A DNA stretch of 23,316 nucleotides from Actinomycetes bacterium (lineage in GTDB: Bacteria > Actinomycetota > Actinomycetes > Actinomycetales > Cellulomonadaceae): NCBI GenBank assembly GCA_023461115.1, contig JAEWOA010000046.1, positions 1 to 23,316 on the forward strand. The letters are read 5' to 3'. Shown piece after piece: positions 16,524-23,316 of the stretch. Under the pieces are notes generated by a model. The model made no database searches, was not told where the DNA came from, and was given only the letters and a program-made list of their open reading frames with translations. How positions within the stretch are numbered: position 1 is the stretch's first letter; each line of letters starts with the position of its first letter. A program made the position numbers and the translations under genes.

Positions 16524-18536
16524 GTGCACACCCTGACCGCCATCGTGGCGAGCCTGCCGACGAGCCTGCCCGCCGACGTGGGCGCCGACACCATCGGCCC
16601 TGCCGGCGCCCAGCCCGTGCGTGACGGCATCTTCGCCGTGGCGCCGCTGCTCGTCGGGCTCCCGCTGCTGTCCGCGGCGATCCTGCTGCTGCTCGGGCGC
16701 CGCTCCGACCGCTGGGGCCACTGGCTCGGCGTGCTCGCGCCCGTCGCGTCGTTCGTCGTCGCGGCCCTGACGTTCGTCGCGATCCTCGGCCGCGAGGCCG
16801 ACGAGCGCTCGCTGACCGTGAACATCGGCACCTGGATCGACACGGGCGCGCTCAAGGTCGAGGCGGGGATGCTGCTCGACCCGCTGTCGCTGACGTTCGT
16901 GCTGCTCGTGACGTTCGTCGGGTCGCTGATCCACGTGTACTCGATCGCCTACATGGAGCACGACTCCGACCGGCGCCGATTCTTCGCGTACCTCAACCTG
17001 TTCGTCGCGGCGATGCTCGTGCTGGTCCTGGCGGACTCGTACCTGCTGCTGTTCGTCGGGTGGGAGGGCGTGGGCCTGGCCTCGTACCTGCTCATCGGGT
17101 TCTGGAACCACAACACCGCGTACGCGGTGGCGTCCAAGAAGGCATTCGTCGCCAACCGCGTCGGCGACATCGGCCTGATCGTCGCGATGGGCCTGCTGTT
17201 CGCGCACTTCGGCGCGCTGGACTTCCAGACCGTGCTGGCCGCGCCCGAGTCCCACGCGTCCGAGGGCGTGCTCACGGCCGTCGGGCTCATGCTGCTGCTC
17301 GCGGCGTGCGGCAAGTCGGCGCAGTTCCCGCTGCAGTCCTGGCTCGGGGACGCGATGGCCGGCCCGACGCCGGTCTCGGCGCTCATCCACGCCGCGACCA
17401 TGGTCACCGCGGGCGTCTACCTGATCGTCCGCTCGGGCGCGATCTTCGATGCGGCGCCCACCGCGCAGCTCGTCGTCGTGATCATCGGCGCGATCACCCT
17501 GCTCTTCGGGGCGATCGTCGGGTGCGCCAAGGACGACATCAAGAAGGCGCTCGCCGCCTCCACGATGTCCCAGATCGGCTACATGGTGCTGGCCGCGGGC
17601 CTCGGGCCCGTGGGCTACGCGTTCGCGATCTTCCACCTGGTCACGCACGGCTTCTTCAAGGCCGGGATGTTCCTGGGCGCCGGCTCGGTCATGCACGGCA
17701 TGGACGACCAGGTGGACATGCGCCGCTTCGGCGGCCTGAGCCGGTACATGAAGCTCACGTACTTCACGTTCATGGCCGGCTGGCTCGCGATCCTCGGCAT
17801 CCCGCCGTTCTCGGGGTACTTCTCCAAGGACAAGATCATCGAGGCCGCGTTCATCCCGGTGGACGGGCAGGAGTGGCGGGCCTGGCTGTTCGGCTCGGTC
17901 GCGCTGCTGGGCGCCGGGATCACGTCCTTCTACATGTCGCGCCTGTTCTTCATGACGTTCGAGGGCGAGCGGCGCTGGTCCAAGAAGCGCGACGGCCACG
18001 AACAGCACCCGCACGAGTCGCCCGCGCTCATGGTGTGGCCGATGATCATCCTGGCCGTCGGGTCGGTCGCGCTCGGCGGGTTCCTGGCCGTCGGGGGGCG
18101 GTTCACCGCGTGGCTCGAGCCCGTCACCGGGCACGCCGAGCACGGCGAGCCCGTGCTGCCGCCGTGGCTGCTGATCGGCCTGACCCTCGCGGTGGTGGCC
18201 GTCGGCCTCGTGATCGCGTGGCGGCGCTACGTGAGCTCCACGGTCCCGGTCATCCCGCCCGTCGGGACTGCGCTCACGCGGGCCGCCCGCGTCGACCTCT
18301 ACCAGGACGCCGTCAACGACGCGGTCCTCGTCGAGCCCGGCCAGCACCTGACCCGCTCGCTCGTCTTCGCCGACCGCGCCCTGGTCGACGGCGCCGTGGT
18401 CGGCGTCGCGCACACCTCGGTGGGCTTCGGTGAGTTGTTCCGCCGGCTGCAGACCGGCTACGTCCGTACCTACGCCGCGACGACGCTGGCGGGCCTCGTG
18501 GTCCTGCTCGTGGTCGTCCTGGCAGTGCAGAGCTGA
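16524..18536 (+). CDS. nuoL: NADH-quinone oxidoreductase subunit L
   Basis: The distal antiporter-like proton pump with the long lateral helix along the membrane arm. The protein has 670 residues. The conserved glutamate helix is LLLFVGWEGVGLASYLLIGF (about 174-193). The lysine and half-closed helix region reads GKSAQFPLQSWLGDAMAGPT, followed by VSALIHAATMVTAG. The GTG at 16524 has GAGGGG (16512-16517) 6 nt upstream, and no internal start has a better ribosome site. This gives about 35 residues before the first helix, more than in E. coli. It follows nuoK after 10 nt. Confidence 0.96.
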   Translation: MHTLTAIVASLPTSLPADVGADTIGPAGAQPVRDGIFAVAPLLVGLPLLSAAILLLLGRRSDRWGHWLGVLAPVASFVVAALTFVAILGREADERSLTVNIGTWIDTGALKVEAGMLLDPLSLTFVLLVTFVGSLIHVYSIAYMEHDSDRRRFFAYLNLFVAAMLVLVLADSYLLLFVGWEGVGLASYLLIGFWNHNTAYAVASKKAFVANRVGDIGLIVAMGLLFAHFGALDFQTVLAAPESHASEGVLTAVGLMLLLAACGKSAQFPLQSWLGDAMAGPTPVSALIHAATMVTAGVYLIVRSGAIFDAAPTAQLVVVIIGAITLLFGAIVGCAKDDIKKALAASTMSQIGYMVLAAGLGPVGYAFAIFHLVTHGFFKAGMFLGAGSVMHGMDDQVDMRRFGGLSRYMKLTYFTFMAGWLAILGIPPFSGYFSKDKIIEAAFIPVDGQEWRAWLFGSVALLGAGITSFYMSRLFFMTFEGERRWSKKRDGHEQHPHESPALMVWPMIILAVGSVALGGFLAVGGRFTAWLEPVTGHAEHGEPVLPPWLLIGLTLAVVAVGLVIAWRRYVSSTVPVIPPVGTALTRAARVDLYQDAVNDAVLVEPGQHLTRSLVFADRALVDGAVVGVAHTSVGFGELFRRLQTGYVRTYAATTLAGLVVLLVVVLAVQS

Positions 18537-18544
18537 GGAGAGCG

Positions 18545-20092
18545 ATGTCGCCCGACTTCCCCTGGCTGACCACGCTCATCGCGTGGCCGGTGCTCGGCGC
18601 GCTCGTGCTGTGGTTCTCGCCGCGGGCGCTACGCCCGCGTGCCCGCGCCGTCGCACTGGCCTGGTCGCTGGCCGAGCTCGCCCTCGTCGTGCTCGCGTTC
18701 ACCGCGTTCGACACCGCCGACGCCGGCGCCGTCCAGCTCGGCCAGACGCATCAGTGGATCCCCGCGATCGGCGCGTCCTACGCGGTGGGTGTCGACGGCG
18801 TGGGCCTCTCGCTCATCGCGATGTCCGCGCTGCTGGTCCCGCTCGTCGTCGTCGCGGCATGGAAGGAGCAGGGCGGCGACGTCGACCCGGGCGGCCGCCT
18901 GCGCCGGTACCTCGCGTTGGTGCTCATCCTCGAGGCGTTCATCGTCGCGGTGTTCTCCGCGCGCGACGTGTTCCTCTTCTACGTGCTGTTCGAGGCCATG
19001 CTGATCCCGGTCTACTTCATGATCGGCTCGTTCGGCGGCGCGCAGCGGCGGTACGCCGCCGTGAAGTTCCTGCTCTACTCGCTGACCGGCGGGCTCGTCA
19101 TGCTCGTCGCGGTCATCGCGCTGTACCTGAACGGGCCGGGCGGCCCCGACGGGTTCCTCACCGCCAACCTCACGGGCGTCTCGCTCGACCCGACCACCGA
19201 GAAGCTGCTGTTCGCCGGCTTCTTCCTGGCGTTCGCGATCAAGGCCCCGATGTTCCCGGTGCACACCTGGCTGCCCGACGCCGCCGAGCAGGCGCCCGCG
19301 GGCACGTCCACGCTGCTGGTCGGCGTGCTCGACAAGGTCGGCACGTTCGGGATGCTCACGCTGTGCCTGCCGCTGTTCCCCGCGGCCTCGCGGTGGGCCG
19401 CGCCGTTCGTCGTCGTGCTCGCGGTGGTCTCGATCCTCTACGGCGCGCTGCTCGCGATCGGGCAGAAGGACCTCATGCGCCTGATCGCGTACACGTCGGT
19501 CTCGCACTTCGGGTTCATCGTGCTCGGCATCTTCGCGTTCACGCAGACGTCCGTGGCCGGCTCGTCGTTCTACATGGTCAACCACGGGCTCTCGACGGGC
19601 GCGCTGTTCCTGCTGGCCGGGTACCTCGTCGCCCGACGAGGGTCGCAGCAGATCGCGGACTTCGGCGGGCTCCAGAAGACGATCCCCGTGCTCGCGGGCA
19701 TGTTCCTGGTCGCCGGCCTGTCCGCGCTGTCGCTGCCGGGCCTCTCGACGTTCGTGTCCGAGTTCCTCGTGCTCGTCGGCACGTTCGCACGGCACCCGGC
19801 CGCCGCGATCGTCGCGACCTTCGGCGTCGTGCTCGCCGCGATCTACGTGCTGTGGACCTACCAGCGGATCTTCACCGGGCCCGTGCGGGACGACTTCGAC
19901 GGCAAGCCCGACGCGTCCTGGCGGGAGCGCTGGGCGGTGGCGCCGCTGCTCGCCGCGATGCTCGTGCTCGGCTTCGTGCCCGGCCCCGCGCTCGACCTGG
20001 TCCGCCCGCCCGCCACGGTCACGCTCGACCAGGTCGGCGTCACCGACGTGCCCGCGGCTGACGCCGCCTCGTCCGAAGGGAGCGACCAGTGA
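18545..20092 (+). CDS. nuoM: NADH-quinone oxidoreductase subunit M
   Basis: The middle antiporter-like proton pump of the membrane arm. The protein has 515 residues with about 14 transmembrane helices. The conserved glutamate helix reads VFLFYVLFEAMLIPVYFMIG (about 142-161), and KAPMFPVHTWLPDAAEQAP with GTSTLLVGVLDKVGTFGML carries the key lysines. The ATG at 18545 follows a GAGGAGAG ribosome site and an 8-nt gap after nuoL. The hydrophilic C-terminal tail of about 30 residues is short. Confidence 0.96.
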   Translation: MSPDFPWLTTLIAWPVLGALVLWFSPRALRPRARAVALAWSLAELALVVLAFTAFDTADAGAVQLGQTHQWIPAIGASYAVGVDGVGLSLIAMSALLVPLVVVAAWKEQGGDVDPGGRLRRYLALVLILEAFIVAVFSARDVFLFYVLFEAMLIPVYFMIGSFGGAQRRYAAVKFLLYSLTGGLVMLVAVIALYLNGPGGPDGFLTANLTGVSLDPTTEKLLFAGFFLAFAIKAPMFPVHTWLPDAAEQAPAGTSTLLVGVLDKVGTFGMLTLCLPLFPAASRWAAPFVVVLAVVSILYGALLAIGQKDLMRLIAYTSVSHFGFIVLGIFAFTQTSVAGSSFYMVNHGLSTGALFLLAGYLVARRGSQQIADFGGLQKTIPVLAGMFLVAGLSALSLPGLSTFVSEFLVLVGTFARHPAAAIVATFGVVLAAIYVLWTYQRIFTGPVRDDFDGKPDASWRERWAVAPLLAAMLVLGFVPGPALDLVRPPATVTLDQVGVTDVPAADAASSEGSDQ

Positions 20093-21876
20093 GCCTGCTC
20101 GCCGCCATCCCCGCCCTGGTCCCCGGCGTCGCCCCAGGCGCGCTCGCCGCCGCCGGGCCCGGGACGTTCACCGAGCCCAGCGTCGCGTGGGCGCCGCTGA
20201 CGCCCGTCGTCGTGGTGCTCGGCGCCGCGATCATCGGGGTGCTGGTCGAGGCGTTCGTTCCCGCGGCCGCCCGGCGGGCCACGCAGCTGGTGCTGTCGTT
20301 CGGCTCGCTGGCCGGCGCGCTGATCGCGGTGACCGCGCTGTGGTCCGGCGTCGCGTCGACCGGCGGCACCGTGGTGCTCGGCGGGTCGATGCTCGTCGAC
20401 GGGCCGACCCTCGTGCTCCAGGGCACGATCGCGGTGCTCGCGCTGGTCGCGCTGCTCGTGATCGCCGACCGCACCGCCACCGGCGAGGACGCGTTCGCGC
20501 CGACCGCGGCGTCCGTGCCCGGCTCCGACTACGAGGAGATCGCGCGCCGCCGCGGCCTGCAGCAGACCGAGGTGTTCCCGCTCGTGCTGTTCGCGACCGG
20601 CGGCATGCTCGTGTTCCCCGCCGCGGGCGACCTGCTCACGCTGTTCGTCGCGCTCGAGGTGCTCTCGCTCCCGCTGTACCTGCTCACCGGCATGGCGCGG
20701 CGCCGCCGGCTCCTGTCGCAGGAGGCGTCGCTCAAGTACTTCCTGCTCGGCGCGTTCGCGTCCGCGCTGCTCCTGTTCGGGATCGGGCTGGTGTACGGCT
20801 ACTCGGGCTCGCTGCGGTACTCGGAGATCGCCGAGGCGACGACGCAGCCCTCGGGCCTGGACGGGCTCCTCCTGGTCGGAGCCGTGCTGATCCTGGCCGG
20901 CCTGCTGTTCAAGGTCGGCGCCGTGCCGTTCCACTCGTGGACCCCGGACGCCTACCAGGGCGCCCCCACGCCCATCACGGGCTTCATGGCCGCGTGCACC
21001 AAGGTCGCCGCCTTCGGCGCGCTCCTGCGCGTCTGGTACACGGTGTTCCCCGGCCTGGCGTGGGACCTCGACGTCGTGCTGTGGATCGTGGCCATCGCGA
21101 CCATGGTCGTCGGGACCGTCGTCGCGCTCGTGCAGACCGACATCAAGCGCGTGCTCGCGTACTCCTCGATCGCGCACGCCGGCTTCATCCTGACCGGCAT
21201 CATCGCGCTCGACGAGCAGGGCGTCACCGCCGTGCTCTTCTACCTGTTGGTCTATGGCGCCGCGACGGTCGGCGCGTTCGGGATCGTGTGGCTCGTGCGT
21301 GAGCGGTCCGGCTCGTCGCCCGACGACGGCGACGGGCCCGTGCTCGGCGAGGCCACGCACCTCTCGCAATGGGCCGGGCTCGGGCGGCGGCACCCGCTGC
21401 TCTCCGCGACGTTCGCGCTGTTCCTGCTCTCGTTCGCGGGCATCCCGCTCACCGCCGGCTTCATCGGGAAGTTCTCGGTGTTCTCCGCCGCGGTCGAGGG
21501 CGGCGCCTGGCCGCTCGCGCTCATCGGTGTGCTCTCGTCGGCGGCCGCCGCGTTCTTCTACGTGCGGATCATCGTGCTGATGTTCTTCACCGACGCGCCC
21601 GACGACTCGTCCGCCGGCGCCCCCGGCGCGGTCGCCACCGGTACCGACATCGCTGGCACCGACATCGCCGGCACCGACATCGCCGTGGGCTCGTCGGGGG
21701 AGGCGGTCGCGACCCTCGTCGAGGCCAAGCCGTCGTCCACCACGACCACCGTCGTCGGCACCGAGGGCCTTGCGGTCGTCGGCATCGCGCTGTGCGCGCT
21801 CGCCACCGTCGTGCTCGGCGTCTTCCCGACGCCCGTGCTCGAGCTCATCGCCGATGTGGCGAACTTCCTGTCCTGA
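20089..21876 (+). CDS. nuoN: NADH-quinone oxidoreductase subunit N with repeat-containing loop insertion
   Basis: The third antiporter-like proton pump, next to NuoK. The protein has 595 residues, against about 485 in E. coli. The core motifs are intact: LFVALEVLSLPLYLLTGMAR for the glutamate helix, KVGAVPFHSWTPDAYQGAPT with PITGFMAACTKVAAFGALLR, and QTDIKRVLAYSSIAHAGFIL. The extra length lies in two loops: about residues 125-160 and about 502-556. The second lies between the last two helices and includes three GTDIA repeats (518-532) and a Thr-rich stretch. The GTG at 20089 overlaps the nuoM stop (GTGA), with GGGAG at 20078-20082. It is the last nuo gene. Confidence 0.95.
   Translation: MSLLAAIPALVPGVAPGALAAAGPGTFTEPSVAWAPLTPVVVVLGAAIIGVLVEAFVPAAARRATQLVLSFGSLAGALIAVTALWSGVASTGGTVVLGGSMLVDGPTLVLQGTIAVLALVALLVIADRTATGEDAFAPTAASVPGSDYEEIARRRGLQQTEVFPLVLFATGGMLVFPAAGDLLTLFVALEVLSLPLYLLTGMARRRRLLSQEASLKYFLLGAFASALLLFGIGLVYGYSGSLRYSEIAEATTQPSGLDGLLLVGAVLILAGLLFKVGAVPFHSWTPDAYQGAPTPITGFMAACTKVAAFGALLRVWYTVFPGLAWDLDVVLWIVAIATMVVGTVVALVQTDIKRVLAYSSIAHAGFILTGIIALDEQGVTAVLFYLLVYGAATVGAFGIVWLVRERSGSSPDDGDGPVLGEATHLSQWAGLGRRHPLLSATFALFLLSFAGIPLTAGFIGKFSVFSAAVEGGAWPLALIGVLSSAAAAFFYVRIIVLMFFTDAPDDSSAGAPGAVATGTDIAGTDIAGTDIAVGSSGEAVATLVEAKPSSTTTTVVGTEGLAVVGIALCALATVVLGVFPTPVLELIADVANFLS
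21640..21684 (+). repeat. Three tandem 15-bp units inside nuoN
   Basis: Units ggtaccgacatcgct, ggcaccgacatcgcc and ggcaccgacatcgcc at 21640-21654, 21655-21669 and 21670-21684 encode GTDIA three times. Units 2 and 3 are identical and unit 1 differs at two silent third positions. Being a multiple of three, copy number can change without a frameshift. Confidence 0.9.
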
Positions 21877-21887
21877 CACACCCGACA

Positions 21888-21921
21888 GCGCGCGGCCTGT
21901 GGCTGAGCCACGGCCGCGCGC
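21888..21921 (+). terminator. Terminator hairpin at the end of the nuo operon
   Basis: A perfect 10-bp GC stem (21888-21897 gcgcgcggcc with 21912-21921 ggccgcgcgc) continues, past a bulged T, into gtgg/ccac around a CTGAG loop. It begins 11 nt after the nuoN stop and is the strongest hairpin in the window. No T-run follows, but GGTT does. It overlaps the -35 position of the next promoter. Confidence 0.75.
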
Positions 21922-21937
21922 GGGTTAGGTTCTACCC
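21903..21937 (+). promoter_or_regulatory. Leaderless-type promoter of the polyprenyl synthase gene
   Basis: A TAGGTT -10 box (21926-21931, matching TANNNT) sits 6 nt before the GTG at 21938, placing transcription start at the start codon. CTGAGC at 21903-21908, 17 bp upstream, is a partial -35 match. No Shine-Dalgarno is present. Confidence 0.6.
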
Positions 21938-22945
21938 GTGACTTCGACTCCGGCCATCCCCTTGGCCGACCCCGCCCTGGCTGAGCGACTCACCGCGCGC
22001 CTCGCGCTCGTCGAGGAGAGCTTGCGCGACACGGTCGCGCACGCCGACGCCCTCGCCGACTCCGCCTCCCGCCACCTGGTCAACGCCGGCGGCAAGCGGC
22101 TGCGCCCCATGCTCACGCTGCTCGTCGCCGAGCTCGGCGACGGCGCCCGACGCGAGGTCGTCGACGCGGCCGTGGTCGTCGAGCTCACCCACCTGGCCAC
22201 GCTCTACCACGACGACGTGATGGACTCCGCGCCCGTGCGCCGCGGCGCGCCCGCCGCGCACGAGGTGTGGGGCAACTCGGTCGCCATCCTCACCGGCGAC
22301 CTGCTGTTCGCACGCGCGTCCTCCACCGTGGCCGGGCTCGGCCCGGAGGCCGTGCGGATCCAGGCGCGCACCTTCGAGCGGCTCTGCCTCGGCCAGCTCC
22401 ACGAGACCGTCGGGCCGCGGGACGGCGACGACCCCGTCGAGCACTACCTCCAGGTCCTCGCAGACAAGACCGCGTCCCTCATCGCGACCTCCGCGCGGCT
22501 CGGCGCCATGTTCGCGGGCTGCCCCGCGGAGATCGTGGCGACCGTGCAGGCGTTCGGCGAGAAGATCGGCGTCGCGTTCCAACTCGCCGACGACGTCATC
22601 GACCTCACCTCGACCGGTTCGCTGACCGGCAAGACGCCCGGCACCGACCTGCGCGAGCACGTCCCCACGATGCCCGCGCTCCTGTTGCGCGCGCTCGCCG
22701 CAGGACCGGACGGCACCGACGCCGACCGCGCCCTGGTCGAGCGGCTCGACTCCGACCTGTCCTCCGACGACGAGCTCGCCGCGGTCGTCGCCGCACTCGG
22801 GGCGCATCCCGTGGTCGCCGACACCCGCGACCGGGCCGTGGCCCTCGCCCGTGAGGCCGTCGCTGAGCTCGCGCCCCTGCCCGAAGGGCCGGTCAAGGAC
22901 GCGCTGCTGTCGTTCGCCGACGCGCTCGTCGACCGCGCCTCCTGA
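21938..22945 (+). CDS. Long-chain polyprenyl diphosphate synthase (menaquinone side chain)
   Basis: A trans-isoprenyl synthase that condenses isopentenyl diphosphate units to the polyprenyl diphosphate used as the menaquinone tail (heptaprenyl/octaprenyl/nonaprenyl type). The protein has 335 residues. GGKRLRP is at 51-57, the first aspartate-rich motif DDVMD at 92-96, the second DDVID at 218-222, and GKTPGTDLREH at 231-241. The residue five before the first motif is Ala87, a small side chain, which by family knowledge permits long products; the exact chain length cannot be read. GTG 21938 was chosen from the leaderless promoter spacing. The gene is transcribed separately from nuo. GrcC1 of mycobacteria, which neighbours menJ there, is a likely counterpart. 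A carotenoid or geranylgeranyl role is less likely. Confidence 0.92.
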   Translation: MTSTPAIPLADPALAERLTARLALVEESLRDTVAHADALADSASRHLVNAGGKRLRPMLTLLVAELGDGARREVVDAAVVVELTHLATLYHDDVMDSAPVRRGAPAAHEVWGNSVAILTGDLLFARASSTVAGLGPEAVRIQARTFERLCLGQLHETVGPRDGDDPVEHYLQVLADKTASLIATSARLGAMFAGCPAEIVATVQAFGEKIGVAFQLADDVIDLTSTGSLTGKTPGTDLREHVPTMPALLLRALAAGPDGTDADRALVERLDSDLSSDDELAAVVAALGAHPVVADTRDRAVALAREAVAELAPLPEGPVKDALLSFADALVDRAS

Positions 22946-22962
22946 CACCGCGCCTCCTGACA
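22933..22962 (+). repeat. 15-bp tandem duplication spanning the stop of the polyprenyl synthase gene
   Basis: The 15-mer ccgcgcctcctgaca occurs twice back to back (22933-22947 and 22948-22962). Each copy contains an in-frame TGA (22943-22945 and 22958-22960), so the gene's last sense codons and stop are repeated downstream. Confidence 0.95.
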
Positions 22963-22986
22963 TCGCGCCGCCGGCGCTGCGCCCCT

Positions 22987-23004
22987 GCACCGGATCGCCG
23001 GTGC
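22987..23004 (+). terminator. Possible terminator hairpin after the polyprenyl synthase gene
   Basis: A perfect 7-bp stem gcaccgg/ccggtgc (22987-22993 with 22998-23004) closes an ATCG loop 41 nt after the first stop codon. There is no T-run. The rest of the 192-nt gap holds a 10-bp palindrome cagcatgctg (23097-23106) but no clear promoter for the next gene. Confidence 0.5.
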
Positions 23005-23137
23005 GCCACTGGCCGCCGTGAGGTCTACCGAACCGGCGCTGCCTGCGGTGTCGCGCCGGACGAGTGAACCGCACCCGAAGGCCCTCGGCCATCTGGCAGC
23101 ATGCTGACCGCCAGGGCACCAGGCGTGGAGGTGGGCC

Positions 23138-23316
23138 GTGAACGCCGATGACGACCTGCGGACCTGCGGATCGTGCGGCAACCGAGTCGCGCGCACGGTG
23201 CTCTTCTGCGCCGTGTGCGGCGCCCGCGTGCCCTCGGCCGCGCGATTGCCTCCGGACCAGCCCGTCGGCCTCGCCGCCCGGCCCGTGCACGTCCAGGCTG
23301 ACGACCGACCCGCCGC
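23138..23316 (+). CDS. Zinc-ribbon protein, N-terminal fragment (3' partial)
   Basis: Only the first 59 codons are inside the window. The visible part has two CxxC knuckles, Cys10-Gly-Ser-Cys13 and Cys24-Ala-Val-Cys27, forming a short zinc ribbon, followed by a Pro/Ala-rich linker. This layout is common at the front of actinobacterial membrane or FHA-type regulatory proteins, but the rest is missing and no function can be assigned. The GTG at 23138 is supported by GGAGG at 23127-23131 with a 6-nt spacer. Same strand as the prenyl synthase gene, 192 nt away. Confidence 0.72.
   Translation, partial: MNADDDLRTCGSCGNRVARTVLFCAVCGARVPSAARLPPDQPVGLAARPVHVQADDRPA

Overview
The window is very GC-rich, with GTG starts common and genes tightly packed. 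Together with menaquinone genes and a 14-subunit nuo operon whose subunits carry actinobacterial-style tails, this points to a high-GC actinobacterium. A Micrococcales member such as a Cellulomonas-like organism is my guess from sequence style, not from a database match.

Layout. Positions 1-1385 hold the 3' part of a membrane-anchored HtrA/PepD-type serine protease with a PDZ domain. It converges on menF (isochorismate synthase, minus strand, 1553-2875), with two strong GC hairpins between them. A 174-bp divergent promoter region separates menF from menG (demethylmenaquinone methyltransferase, 3050-3757). A recognisable promoter and an operator-like palindrome (3859-3918) then precede menJ (geranylgeranyl-reductase-family flavoprotein, 3931-5223). 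It is followed after 28 nt by the complete complex I operon nuoA-B-C-D-E-F-G-H-I-J-K-L-M-N (5252-21876). A long hairpin ends that operon and runs into the leaderless-type promoter of a long-chain polyprenyl diphosphate synthase gene (21938-22945). The window closes with the start of a zinc-ribbon protein gene (23138 to the edge).

How it fits together. Complex I oxidises NADH, reduces menaquinone and pumps protons. The surrounding genes make or finish that menaquinone: MenF starts the naphthoquinone head from chorismate, the polyprenyl synthase supplies the side chain, MenG methylates the ring, and MenJ-type enzymes saturate a side-chain isoprene unit. menJ appears to be the first gene of the nuo transcript, so quinone tailoring and quinone reduction probably share one promoter.

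I see no undescribed system here: the gene content is ordinary respiratory machinery. The points most worth a second look are a Rex- or CRP/GlxR-like operator in the leader of the menJ-nuo transcript, the loss of all four N7 iron-sulfur ligands in NuoG, a 10-bp phased repeat in the menF/menG promoter region, and the terminator/promoter overlap before the prenyl synthase gene.
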